Positions 5,943-13,525 of a stretch of DNA of 15,260 nt are shown here, piece after piece (within the stretch, counting starts at the first letter, position 1; every line of letters begins with the position of its first letter). Both the position numbers and the translations under genes were made by a program. This DNA comes from Nitrospirota bacterium. GTDB taxonomy: Bacteria > Nitrospirota > JAOUDF01. The DNA is taken from positions 1-15,260 of the forward strand of contig JAOUDF010000035.1 in the NCBI GenBank assembly GCA_029859385.1. Reading direction: 5' to 3'. The notes beneath the pieces were generated by a model. That model made no database searches. It was not told the DNA's origin and saw only the letters and a program-made list of their open reading frames with translations.

Positions 5943-6497
5943 TTACCACTTTTCGTAGTGGACGATCTCTTCCAGCGGGTTCCGCTTCTGTCCGCCCTTT
6001 TTGTCCTGTGCAGGGTAGCCGACGGGGAAGAGACCGATGACGCGAATGTTCGGGGGGATATTGAGGAGCTCGCGCACCAGTATCTCATCGAAGACGCCCA
6101 CGAAGACCGTCCCCAGCCCAAGGTCGCAGGCGGCGAGCATAAGGTTCTGGGTTGCGATGCCCATATCGGTCATGTAGTACTGCTGGTCCCACAGAATTCC
6201 CGATTTCTCCGGGTCGGCACAGGCCACGATGACTACCGGCGCCTGGGCAATTCCGTCCTGGGCAGGGTTGGTCTTGTAGCCCCGGGGAGCGAGGAACGAC
6301 TCAACATAGGAGAGATCGCTGAGCTTCTCTCTGGTGGCCTTGTCTTTCACCACCACGAAACGCCAGCACTGCATGTTGGCCCACGACGGCGCGGCCTGCA
6401 TGGCTTCGAGCAGCGCATTGAGCTTTTCGTCTTCTACCGGCTTGTCCAGAAAAGAACGGATGCTGCGGCGGGTCTTGATGACTTCGAGAAGTTCCAT
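5943..6497 (-). CDS. Nitroreductase-family FMN-dependent oxidoreductase
   Basis: A 184-residue single-domain flavoprotein of the NADH-oxidase/nitroreductase family, which reduces nitro-, quinone or other electrophilic compounds at the expense of NAD(P)H; the natural substrate is not predictable. FMN-phosphate contacts are visible as TRRSIRSF (9-16), and the APSWANMQCWRFVVV strand (36-50) has Cys where most members have Pro (NxQPW). The C-terminal flavin segment is LGLGTVFVGVFDE...IRVIGLFPVGYP. It lacks the inserted 4Fe-4S domain of ferredoxin fusions. ATG at 6497 follows AAGGAGGT by six bases. It is separated from the upstream moaDE gene by a 120-bp repeat, so co-transcription is possible but not required. 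The end, EEIVHYEKW, is typical. Confidence 0.92.
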   Translation of the reverse strand: MELLEVIKTRRSIRSFLDKPVEDEKLNALLEAMQAAPSWANMQCWRFVVVKDKATREKLSDLSYVESFLAPRGYKTNPAQDGIAQAPVVIVACADPEKSGILWDQQYYMTDMGIATQNLMLAACDLGLGTVFVGVFDEILVRELLNIPPNIRVIGLFPVGYPAQDKKGGQKRNPLEEIVHYEKW

Positions 6498-6520
6498 CTT
6501 CCAACCTCCTTATGTTTCAC

Positions 6521-6640
6521 AGGCCGTTCAAAAAATGCCAGATACAAGGCGCCTAGAAGCGAGGAATGAGGCGTACCCGGAGTACGTCGCAGTGACGAGC
6601 GCCGCAGGCAACGCAGCAGATGGCGTTTTTTCAACGGCCT
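6521..6640. repeat. 120-bp palindromic intergenic repeat (MITE/REP-like)
   Basis: The terminal 20 bases are inverted copies differing at two positions: AGGCCGTTCAAAAAATGCCA at 6521-6540 and, read on the other strand from 6640, AGGCCGTTGAAAAAACGCCA. The interior is also imperfectly self-complementary around a GTACCCGGAGTAC core near 6573-6585. It begins 24 bases upstream of the nitroreductase ATG and ends two bases before the moaDE stop, so it fills the whole spacer. No coding potential is credible. I recall highly similar elements in Geobacter-type genomes, but copy number cannot be checked here. It could act as a terminator, an RNA-stabilising stem or a non-autonomous transposable element. 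Confidence 0.8.
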
Positions 6641-6642
6641 GC

Positions 6643-7314
6643 TTACGGGTGGTCTTCCACCCACACCTCCCCTTCGGGGGTGCGTTCGCGTTTCCAGATT
6701 GGGGTTATCTGCTTCAGCGTGTCGATGCACCACGAACAGGCCTTGAAGGCCTCTGCCCGGTGCCCTGAACCCACGACGATGAGGACGATGTTCTCCCCCA
6801 CCTCGATACGGCCGTAGCGGTGGATGATGGCTACTTCGTTGATGTCGAAGTCGCGCAGCGCCTGTTCGCGGATATCATTGAGCTTCTTTTCCGCCATGCC
6901 GGGATAGAACTCGAACTCGAGGTAGTCGATGTCCTTTCCCTTGGAAAAGTCACGGCCGGCGCCGAGAAAGGTGACCACCGCCCCCGTGCGCCGCGATGCC
7001 GCCTTGACCCGCTCGATCTCGGCCTCAACGGAAAAGTTCTCCCGCTGAAGGCGTACGAGGCCCTCGACCCCGCCCGCAAAGGGTGGCATGAAGGCCACTT
7101 CGTCGCCGTCCCTCACCGAAGAGTCCCAGTGGGCCATCTCCTGGTTGATGGCGACCATGGCCTTGCTCTTTTTCAGCTTCTCCGGAAGGCCTGGAATATC
7201 TTGTTCCAACTGACCGATGAGACTGTCAACGGTAAGGGAGCCGACTACCTCGCGGGTCAACTCTTCCCTGCCCGCCAGCCCTCTGAGAGAGGCGAAAAAC
7301 TTGATAGAGATCAT
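6643..7314 (-). CDS. MoaD-MoaE fusion, molybdopterin synthase (both subunits)
   Basis: A 223-residue fusion of the two subunits of molybdopterin synthase, which inserts two sulfurs into cyclic pyranopterin monophosphate. Residues 1-82 are the ubiquitin-like MoaD sulfur carrier (MISIKFFASLRGLAG... to VAFMPPFAGG). Residues from about 88 are MoaE (FSVEAEIERVKAASRRTGAVVTFLGAGRDFSKG...), with HRYGRIEVGENIVLIVVGSGHRAEAF, the Lys-containing PIWKRE segment and the EGEVWVE end. The MoaD Gly81-Gly82, whose C-terminus must be thiocarboxylated, is followed directly by MoaE sequence, so processing is needed or the chemistry is altered. The ATG at 7314 has only a weak ribosome site (AGAG), 29 bases after the OB-fold gene, suggesting co-transcription. 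Molybdoenzyme genes are not seen in the window. Confidence 0.93.
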   Translation of the reverse strand: MISIKFFASLRGLAGREELTREVVGSLTVDSLIGQLEQDIPGLPEKLKKSKAMVAINQEMAHWDSSVRDGDEVAFMPPFAGGVEGLVRLQRENFSVEAEIERVKAASRRTGAVVTFLGAGRDFSKGKDIDYLEFEFYPGMAEKKLNDIREQALRDFDINEVAIIHRYGRIEVGENIVLIVVGSGHRAEAFKACSWCIDTLKQITPIWKRERTPEGEVWVEDHP

Positions 7315-7343
7315 CTGAATAACTCTGAATTTTGAATCATGAA

Positions 7344-8120
7344 CTATTTCTTGACCGTCGCATTTTCAAGAATGGCGTTATAAAAATACCCCATCCCGAA
7401 ATCCTTGTCGACCGCCAGGGTACCGGTCACGGTGACCACATCGCCAACGGCCGCTGTCTCCGCGGTAGTGACGGTTAGGTCATTGGTCCCATCCTTGCCG
7501 CTACCATCCTGGATATGGAGCCAGTTCTTGCCCATGATGCCGGACGAGGTCTTGGTCACCTTGCCTTTTACCGATACCTTCTTGTCCTTGAGGGCGGTCT
7601 TCTTTGCAAATATCTCTGCCACGGTATAGCCGCCCTTTGCCTTGGCTATGGAACCGGGCTTGATCTCCTGTTTCGGCTTGGTATCCTGCCCGGGGTGCGG
7701 AGCGTTCATCGGCGTGGAGGGTGCGGAGGCCGCCGCACCGCCTTTGCCCGGAGTGCTTATGGCATCGGCAAAAATGATAGAGTCGAAGGTCCTGTTGAGC
7801 GATTTGCTGGTAAATCCGTCCATTACCATGCCGCCCTTTACCTCAACATTGTCGCCCACATTAACATTTGCGGTGGGAACGGCAACCCAGGTCCGCTTCT
7901 TGTCGGCCGATTCGATTTCTACATAGGTATAGCCGCCCGAAGACATGGTGGAGACCACCTTGCCGGTTACCAAGGTCCGGGGGGATGCAGGAGCCGACGC
8001 GGGAGCTTGCGCAACCACAAGGCCCTTCTTTCCGCTTTCAGCCATGACGTCACCGGCGAACACGAAGGTTGTCGCCAACCCCACTGCTACGGATGAAATA
8101 ACTATCGCCCTCTTCCTCAA
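7344..8120 (-). CDS. Exported protein with two OB-fold domains (NrfJ-like)
   Basis: Taken from TTG at 8120, this gives 258 residues. The N-terminus is a classical signal peptide: KR (3-4), a hydrophobic core IVISSVAVGLATTFVFAG (6-23), and a probable cut after VMA (27). A first beta-rich unit (about 44-100) carries TGKVVSTMSSGGYTYVEIE and WVAVPTANVNVGDNVEVKGG. A Pro/Ala/Gly-rich linker follows. The second (about 165-258) has GGYTVAEIFAKK, VSVKGKVTKTSSGIMGKNW, LHIQDGSG, DLTVTT and GDVVTVTG. Such repeats are annotated elsewhere as nucleic-acid-binding OB-folds or NrfJ-like, but export argues against a DNA target; a periplasmic ligand or redox-related role is more likely. TTG was chosen because GGGAGGA sits four bases upstream and the signal peptide starts there, although the frame is open 42 codons farther. 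Confidence 0.82.
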   Translation of the reverse strand: MRKRAIVISSVAVGLATTFVFAGDVMAESGKKGLVVAQAPASAPASPRTLVTGKVVSTMSSGGYTYVEIESADKKRTWVAVPTANVNVGDNVEVKGGMVMDGFTSKSLNRTFDSIIFADAISTPGKGGAAASAPSTPMNAPHPGQDTKPKQEIKPGSIAKAKGGYTVAEIFAKKTALKDKKVSVKGKVTKTSSGIMGKNWLHIQDGSGKDGTNDLTVTTAETAAVGDVVTVTGTLAVDKDFGMGYFYNAILENATVKK

Positions 8121-8228
8121 CCTGTCCTCCCGGGATTCCCCATGATTGTTTGTGAACTCGTAACGAACGAACAATGGTAGCCTATTTTCCATCGGCACGC
8201 CAGACGTATTTTTAGGGCGGCCGATCGA

Positions 8229-8257
8229 TTGACAACCCTCCTTCATGCTATGGTAAT
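8229..8257 (+). promoter_or_regulatory. Probable sigma-70-type promoter of the ATPase gene
   Basis: A perfect -35 TTGACA (8229-8234), a 17-base spacer and GGTAAT (8252-8257, four of six) predict a start at about 8264-8265, which coincides with the ATG chosen for the downstream gene. The region is the divergent spacer with the OB-fold gene. Confidence 0.4.
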
Positions 8258-8264
8258 ATCAGTC

Positions 8265-9800
8265 ATGACCTCATCAACCAAGACACCCGGCCAGCTTACG
8301 GACATCCACCTTCTTGTCGCCACGCTGCCCGTCTATCTGCAGCATGCACTGGCCCCCTTGCCGCTCGACCAGCTGATCGAAGTGGTAATGGACCTTGGCC
8401 GGCCCCCTGAAGCTCGTTTTGAGAAGGAAACGGTACGCCTGGCCGACCGCCCGGTGACTCATGAGGATATCTCCCATGTGCTGGCCCTTCTTGGAGAGTT
8501 TACTGAAGACAACCGGGCCGGCATCGAGCGGACCCTTCACCGGATTTCGTGTATCCGCAACAGAAAAGGGACAATCATTGGCCTCACCCTCCGGGCGGGG
8601 CGCGCCATTTTCGGCACCATCGACCTGTTGCGCGACCTGATCGAAACAGGCCAGAACCTCCTGGTCCTGGGGCGTCCCGGGGTGGGCAAGACCACCAAGC
8701 TCCGCGAGATGGCCCGCGTCCTTGCCGACGACTTCCACAAGCGCGTCATCGTTATCGATACATCCAACGAGATCGGCGGCGACGGCGACATCCCTCACCC
8801 TGCCATAGGCGGGTCACGGCGGATGCAGGTAGCCTGTCCAGACCGGCAGCATGCGGTAATGATCGAGGCGGTGGAGAACCATATGCCCGAGGTGATCGTC
8901 GTCGACGAGATCGGCACCGAGGCCGAGGCGGCGGCAGCCCGCACCATCGCCGAGCGGGGGGTACAGCTCATCGGCACGGCCCATGGCAACATGCTGGAAA
9001 ACCTGATATTGAACCCCACCCTCTCCGACCTCGTCGGCGGGATTAACGTCGTCACCCTCAGCGACGAAGAGGCCAAGAGGCGACATACATCGAAGACCGT
9101 TACCGAGCGCAAGGCGCCGCCCACCTTCGACATTGTCATCGAAATGGTCAGTCGCGACGAGGTGGTGGTGCACCGCAATACCGCGAAGGCGGTAGACTAC
9201 CTGCTTCAGGGCAAGAACCCCGGCGGTGAGCGGCGTACCCGCGCCGGCGACGGTCAAATCCATACCGAGGAAGTGACAGAGGAACCGGTGGTATCATCAC
9301 CGCTCCCCATCATTTCCGACGAGACGATCATTCGTCGTGACAAACCAATGCGTATCTTCCCCTACGCGCTGAGTCGCGACCTTCTTGAGCGGGTGATAAG
9401 AGACTTGGAGATAGAGGCGAGAGTCGTGGGAAGGGCCGAGTGGGCAGACATAATCCTTGCGCTCAAGACCAAGGCGCAGGAACCGCAGCTGAAGCGGATA
9501 CTGAAAGAGCATGATGTGCCGGTCCAGATGGTGCGAAGCAACAGTACCGCCCAGATGAGGATCACGCTCCGGGGTATTTTTCATATGATGAGCGGCCTGG
9601 AAGAAGAAACAGTGCAGGAGGCGGTGGCAGAGACCGAGCATGCTATCCGCAAGGTGCTGGACGAAGGGGTCGAGGTCGCCCTGCCGCCCCAGCCCGCCAC
9701 CGTTCGCAGGATGCAGCACCGGATAATCTCGCAGCACAACCTCATGTCGGAAAGCGTGGGCAGGGAACCGCACCGGCATCTGGTCATCCACCCCGGCTAG
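8265..9800 (+). CDS. SpoIIIAA/Ycf45-type AAA ATPase with R3H-like C-terminus
   Basis: A 511-residue cytosolic ATPase of the group that includes chloroplast Ycf45 and is related to SpoIIIAA of Firmicutes. From the ATG at 8265, the N-terminal region (about 12-120) is family-specific and ends with the GIERTLHRISCIRNRKGTII strand. Walker A is GRPGVGKTT (136-144), Walker B VIVVDEIGTE (210-219), and sensor-like GTAHGN follows near 237-242. Beyond about 330 is a variable linker, then a region (MRIFPYALSRDLLERVIRDLEIEARVVGRAEWADIILALK) and a C-terminal R3H-like segment with RRMQHRIISQHNLMSESVGREPHRHLVIHP, which in this family is taken to bind single-stranded nucleic acid. The cellular role is unestablished. 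The start is uncertain: ATG at 8265 and 8250 and TTG at 8229 are in frame, and none has a good ribosome site. Confidence 0.88.
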   Translation: MTSSTKTPGQLTDIHLLVATLPVYLQHALAPLPLDQLIEVVMDLGRPPEARFEKETVRLADRPVTHEDISHVLALLGEFTEDNRAGIERTLHRISCIRNRKGTIIGLTLRAGRAIFGTIDLLRDLIETGQNLLVLGRPGVGKTTKLREMARVLADDFHKRVIVIDTSNEIGGDGDIPHPAIGGSRRMQVACPDRQHAVMIEAVENHMPEVIVVDEIGTEAEAAAARTIAERGVQLIGTAHGNMLENLILNPTLSDLVGGINVVTLSDEEAKRRHTSKTVTERKAPPTFDIVIEMVSRDEVVVHRNTAKAVDYLLQGKNPGGERRTRAGDGQIHTEEVTEEPVVSSPLPIISDETIIRRDKPMRIFPYALSRDLLERVIRDLEIEARVVGRAEWADIILALKTKAQEPQLKRILKEHDVPVQMVRSNSTAQMRITLRGIFHMMSGLEEETVQEAVAETEHAIRKVLDEGVEVALPPQPATVRRMQHRIISQHNLMSESVGREPHRHLVIHPG

Positions 9801-9810
9801 CCCCGATACC

Positions 9811-10737
9811 TCAGCGCGACAAGAAAGACAGGGTACCGGCGGCCATGCCCACGGCGACCGCGCCGGCAGCGATGAATACCGCAAGATGGAACCATGCCCA
9901 GAAGAGGTATTTCCTCACCAGCCGCCTCGGGTCAAGGTTGGAGATCAGGAAAACCCTGCCATCCCGGGGTGCACACATCATGTGGATTGAGGGCTGATGC
10001 CGAGTCTCCTTGTGCCGGTCCTCCAGCTCCTCCTTCGCAGCCTTTCTGGCCTCATCCCACTCCTCGCCGTCGACCTGGCCGTCGTTATTCCTGTCGAATC
10101 GCCTGACCATCTCCGTCGGGTCCTTTTTCCACTGGGCCAGCAGGTTCCGCATGTCGGCATCGCTCACACCAACGGTTCCACCGCCGTTAACACTGGTAAA
10201 TTCGCCGATGGCGTACAGCTCGTCGTGGGGAACGATGAACCACTCGGTATAACGGTAGTCTTCCTCATACCATACCCGCTTGTGGCTGGTGACCACCTCC
10301 GCATTTTCAGGGTCGACGTAGCATTGGCCCGTCCCGTCGTCGAGCATGAACCCTTGTTCGCTGCAACCTGACCGCACATGAGCCCATTTTCTGTCACTGC
10401 TTCGCCTGTCGACGCGATACCGGAACCACGCATGACCGATCCCCAGTGATACCTCTTCCGCCCGCAGACTCACCGGAGAATTGCCCGGCGGTATACGGCA
10501 GGTTCCAAAGAGCTCTACATACCCCTGGGGGGCCGATGTCACCTGGGCAGTGGGATGGTCGTCAATGGCGAGGCGACGGCGGTTGGTGCTGAACCATGCG
10601 AAGAAGCTGATTACCGATATGACGGCAAGGGTGCCGATCCAGACGCGGCGTTCATTGGCCCGGAAGGCAAAGACAAGGAGCAGGAGGTGCATCCCCGAGG
10701 TGATGAGGTCGGAATAGACAGTGCGTAAATCGGGCAC
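9811..10737 (-). CDS. Membrane protein with GIDE (MUL1-like) domain and an EF-hand
   Basis: A 308-residue protein with two N-terminal hydrophobic helices (about 12-26 and 33-50) and one C-terminal helix (about 280-304). The central domain matches the GIDE/BAM domain shared with the eukaryotic E3 ligase MUL1: GYVELFGTCRIPPG (72-85), HAWFRYRVDRRSSDRKW (102-118), FMLDDGTGQCYVDPENAEV (130-148), RVWYEEDYRYTEWFIVPHDELYAIGEF (154-180). No RING finger is present. Between this domain and the last helix lies a canonical EF-hand loop, DRNNDGQVDGEE (215-226), with acidic or Asn residues at 1, 3, 5, 9 and Glu at 12, flanked by helices. GTG at 10737 lies ten bases after the lemA stop, so the two form an operon. 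The biochemical role is unknown; calcium-modulated membrane function is inferred from the EF-hand. Confidence 0.85.
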   Translation of the reverse strand: MPDLRTVYSDLITSGMHLLLLVFAFRANERRVWIGTLAVISVISFFAWFSTNRRRLAIDDHPTAQVTSAPQGYVELFGTCRIPPGNSPVSLRAEEVSLGIGHAWFRYRVDRRSSDRKWAHVRSGCSEQGFMLDDGTGQCYVDPENAEVVTSHKRVWYEEDYRYTEWFIVPHDELYAIGEFTSVNGGGTVGVSDADMRNLLAQWKKDPTEMVRRFDRNNDGQVDGEEWDEARKAAKEELEDRHKETRHQPSIHMMCAPRDGRVFLISNLDPRRLVRKYLFWAWFHLAVFIAAGAVAVGMAAGTLSFLSR

Positions 10738-10747
10738 GGCAGAGCCT

Positions 10748-11329
10748 TCATGCAGGTGCGCCGAAAAGCGCCTTTACATCCACATCCCTCTTCTCTTCAG
10801 AGGAGAATTCCAGCAGCTGCTGTTGCTGAAAGCCGAAGACGCCCGCCACAAGGCTGTCGGGGAACTGTTCGACACGGACATTGTTGACGTTTACCGACTC
10901 GTTGTAGAATTCGCGACGGTCGGCGATGGTGTCCTCCAGCGAGGTGATGCGGGCCTGAAGGTGCTGAAAGGTCTCGTTGGTCTTGAGGTCGGGGTACGAT
11001 TCGGCCAGGGCGAATATCTGCCCCAGCGACCGGCGCAGGTCGGTCTCGGCCAACCCGAGGGCCTTCATATCCTGGCTTTCCTGGGCCACCGCCACCCGCG
11101 AGCGGGCCTTGATGACCTTTTCCAGCGTATCCTGCTCAAATTTCATGTACTGCTTGCAGGTTTCCACCAGCTTGGGCAGCTCATCATGGCGCTGCTTGAG
11201 CAGCACATCGATGTTGGCCCACGCCTTTTTTACATTGTGTTTCAGCCGAACAAGGCTGTTATAGATCATCACTATGTAGATACCAAGGGCTCCCATGATT
11301 CCCAACAGGACAACATTGACCAGTTTCAT
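10748..11329 (-). CDS. lemA: LemA-family protein
   Basis: A 193-residue member of the LemA family: one N-terminal membrane helix (about 4-23) with a very short outside end, followed by a long helical cytosol- or periplasm-facing domain. Family hallmarks are YNSLVRLKHNVKKAWANIDVLLKQRHDELPKLVETCKQYMKFEQDTLEKVIKAR (with the conserved RxDLxPxL-type core), FALAESYPDLKTNETFQHLQ and the YNESVNVNNVRVEQFPDSLVA block. The ATG at 11329 follows GGGGAGG by nine bases. Biochemical function is not known for the family. The pairing with the GIDE-domain gene recurs in other bacteria, which suggests that the two act together at the membrane. The 110-base spacer to the glycerophosphodiesterase gene leaves room for its own promoter, but none is clear. 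Confidence 0.95.
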   Translation of the reverse strand: MKLVNVVLLGIMGALGIYIVMIYNSLVRLKHNVKKAWANIDVLLKQRHDELPKLVETCKQYMKFEQDTLEKVIKARSRVAVAQESQDMKALGLAETDLRRSLGQIFALAESYPDLKTNETFQHLQARITSLEDTIADRREFYNESVNVNNVRVEQFPDSLVAGVFGFQQQQLLEFSSEEKRDVDVKALFGAPA

Positions 11330-11439
11330 AGAGCTTACCTCCCCGGAACAGGACTACGGTGCAGCGATTTTTTTGGAACACCAAATATGTTTCGGACAGG
11401 AGGGGGAAAACTTGAATCGCAGATGCAACGCCCTGTAAT

Positions 11440-12168
11440 TTAAAGGCTGTTCAACATCTCACCGACGGCGAAGGTCTCGATCATCTCGATGCCGCGGTTT
11501 GCCAATGAAAGGGCGTGAGAAGGGTCTGCCACCTCATAGACCACCCACTTCCAGGGTCCCTGCCAGAGCGGTTTTCCGGCGAGAGGCAGCCTGCGGTAAT
11601 TACAGAAGAGATACTGGGGGGCAAGAGCCTCGGCCGTAACTCTGTCGCGCTTGCCCCATGAACCGACCGCCCAGCCGATGACGGTGGCCCCCAACTCCCG
11701 TGCCTGCCGCATCGCGGGTGCGTCGAAGGAGATGGGTATACATTGTCCGGTCGCGGGGCCGAGCTCTTTCATGACTGCTTCAACCACACGAGTCATACCG
11801 AAGTGCTTCAGGCTTTCCTCTTTGATCTCGACAAACAGCGTGGCCTCCGGCCATTGCCTTATCAGGTCGACCGCCTCCGCAAGGGTCGGCAGGGGCACGC
11901 CGCTGAAGGCATTTCCCAGACGGGAGCTCTCATTGACCTCCACCTGCCTGATTTCATCCATCGTCATGGAGAAAATCCGCCCCCTCCTTCCCGCAGTGCG
12001 TCGAAGATCGGCGTCGTGCAACAGTACGGGGATACCGTCGGCACTCAACTGTATGTCGATTTCAAGGAAGCGGGCACCGCATTTGAGGGCGGCTTCGAGG
12101 GCAATCAGGGTGTTTTCGGGATAGTGGCGCTGATAGCCGCGGTGGGCGACAACAAGCGGCGTGGTCAT
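11440..12168 (-). CDS. Glycerophosphodiester phosphodiesterase (cytosolic type)
   Basis: A 242-residue GDPD TIM-barrel enzyme that hydrolyses glycerophosphodiesters to glycerol-3-phosphate and an alcohol. Catalytic and metal residues are visible: His9-Arg10 in VVAHRGY, Glu18-Asn19 in YPENT, Glu36 and Asp38 in FLEIDIQLS, His51 in LLHDADLRR, and Glu114/Lys116 in LFVEIKEE. There is no signal peptide, so it resembles UgpQ (cytosolic) rather than periplasmic GlpQ. It follows phoR by eight bases, with AGGA in the phoR stop region as ribosome site, so it is the last gene of the transporter-phoB-phoR-gdpd operon. Such enzymes are often part of the phosphate-starvation response, which fits its neighbours. 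Confidence 0.93.
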   Translation of the reverse strand: MTTPLVVAHRGYQRHYPENTLIALEAALKCGARFLEIDIQLSADGIPVLLHDADLRRTAGRRGRIFSMTMDEIRQVEVNESSRLGNAFSGVPLPTLAEAVDLIRQWPEATLFVEIKEESLKHFGMTRVVEAVMKELGPATGQCIPISFDAPAMRQARELGATVIGWAVGSWGKRDRVTAEALAPQYLFCNYRRLPLAGKPLWQGPWKWVVYEVADPSHALSLANRGIEMIETFAVGEMLNSL

Positions 12169-12176
12169 CTATATCC

Positions 12177-13523
12177 TCATGCCACCGGCAGGGTGAAGGA
12201 AAAGGTGGTCCCTTTCCGCAACTCGCTCGTAACCTGCATCTCGCTGTCGTGAGCCATGATGAGGTGTTTTACGATAGCCAATCCCAGGCCGGTACCGCCC
12301 AACTCCCGGGAGCGGGAAGCGTCCACCCGGTAAAAACGCTCTCCAAGCCGACTGATATGCTCAGCGGGAATGCCGGGGCCGTCATCGGCAACAGAAACCG
12401 TTACCCTGTTTCCCGTTGCCTCCGCGCAAATATCCACCCTTCCCCCTTCCCTGCCGAACTTGATGGCGTTGTCCGCAAGGTTGAGGATGATCTGGCTCAG
12501 GGCGTCGCGGTCTGCCATAACCTGAAGGGCCTCGGGTACGCGGACCTCTATCGCCGCCCCTTTTTCGCCCGCCGCTCCCTTGAGCATCGTCGCTACGCTG
12601 TGCGCCACTTCATGCAACAGCACCGGTGCCGGCTCGCACGTCTGCTCCTTGAGCTCTATGCGAGAGAGGGTGAGCAGGTCGTTCACCAGCCTTCCCAGCC
12701 TGTCCGACTGGGAAAGGATAATGGAAAGGAAGCGTCGGGCAGTTTCCGGATCGTCCACCGCCCCGTCGAGCAGTGTCTCGGCAAATCCCTTGAGGGAGGC
12801 AACCGGCGTCTTGAGTTCGTGCGAGACATTGGCGATGAAGTCCTCCTTCATCCGCTGGACTTTCTTTTCGGCAGTAATATCCCGGCTTACCATGACGATG
12901 CCGCCCCAGCCGATCCCCAGCTCACGGACCGGAACACAGCTGACCTTCAGCGACCGGCGTTCGGGGGCAAGGATTTCCACCTCGCCGGTGACGGCATTTC
13001 GGGTTGAATCGGCCTCGGAAAGAAGCCGCAGGATGGCCGGGACCCGGATAACCTCTTCAAAGGGACGCGATACAATCCCCTCTCCAAAACCATAGATGGC
13101 CGAGGCCGCCCGGTTGATCATCAATATGTCCCCCTTGTCTCCGAGGACCATTACCCCTTCGGCCATTCCTCGCAGCACTCCTTCGAGAAGGGCCTTTTCC
13201 GTGGTAACCTTCTCCGCCCTTTCTCTTATGGTTTCGTCCATGAGGTAGAGGTTGTCTTCAAGAAACCCGAGATCGTCGTCGGCCACCGTCTCGGGTGCGG
13301 TAATCCTTTCTCCGCGCGCCACGCGGCGGGTCAGTGCCACAAGAGAGTCCACCCGCTTGCTTAGCGCCTTGTCGAGCCGCCAGGCAACTACCAGAGCACC
13401 GACAATGAGAACTGCACGGCCCCCCGCAATAATCCATCTGTTTTCGGAAAAATGAAAGGAGAGGAGGGCAAGCAGACCCATTAACGCGGCAACCGGTACG
13501 GCAAATCGCCAGAAGATATTCAT
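12177..13523 (-). CDS. phoR: PhoR-like sensor histidine kinase
   Basis: A 448-residue membrane kinase. Two helices (about 7-25 and 32-49) enclose only a few residues, so there is no sizeable periplasmic sensor, as in PhoR, which is thought to sense through PstSCAB/PhoU. A HAMP-like segment (50-105) leads to a PAS domain (about 108-220: LLEGVLRGMAEGVMVLGDKGDILMINRAA...). The phospho-acceptor is His235 in FIANVSHELKTP. The ATPase domain has the N box NLADNAIKFGREGG (348-361), the G1 box DDGPGI (380-385) and the G2 box GGTGLGLAI (409-417). All catalytic motifs are intact. ATG at 13523 lies two bases after the phoB stop, with GAGGG as ribosome site within phoB. The signal is inferred from architecture and context, not seen. 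Confidence 0.9.
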   Translation of the reverse strand: MNIFWRFAVPVAALMGLLALLSFHFSENRWIIAGGRAVLIVGALVVAWRLDKALSKRVDSLVALTRRVARGERITAPETVADDDLGFLEDNLYLMDETIRERAEKVTTEKALLEGVLRGMAEGVMVLGDKGDILMINRAASAIYGFGEGIVSRPFEEVIRVPAILRLLSEADSTRNAVTGEVEILAPERRSLKVSCVPVRELGIGWGGIVMVSRDITAEKKVQRMKEDFIANVSHELKTPVASLKGFAETLLDGAVDDPETARRFLSIILSQSDRLGRLVNDLLTLSRIELKEQTCEPAPVLLHEVAHSVATMLKGAAGEKGAAIEVRVPEALQVMADRDALSQIILNLADNAIKFGREGGRVDICAEATGNRVTVSVADDGPGIPAEHISRLGERFYRVDASRSRELGGTGLGLAIVKHLIMAHDSEMQVTSELRKGTTFSFTLPVA

Positions 13524-13525
13524 GA

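Noticed and set aside
6434..6733. 99-codon minus frame across the palindromic repeat
   Set aside because: It spans the repeat and overlaps two real genes; repeats of this kind often yield spurious small proteins.
8121..8246. Upstream extension of the OB-fold gene (42 extra codons on the minus strand)
   Set aside because: The extension lacks a ribosome site, reads like noncoding sequence, overlaps the divergent promoter of the ATPase gene, and places the signal peptide inside the chain.
9785..9830. Search for a terminator between the convergent ATPase and GIDE genes
   Set aside because: Only ten bases separate the stops; GGCTAGCC is palindromic but short, and there is no T-run.
11411..11436. 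Heat-shock-like promoter CTTGAA-N14-CCCTGT on the + strand
   Set aside because: The -10 part is a poor match to CCCCAT, and it would transcribe antisense into the glycerophosphodiesterase gene with no gene to serve.
10721..11443. 240-codon open frame on the + strand across lemA
   Set aside because: It runs antisense to LemA, whose family motifs are clear; the translation resembles no protein family.
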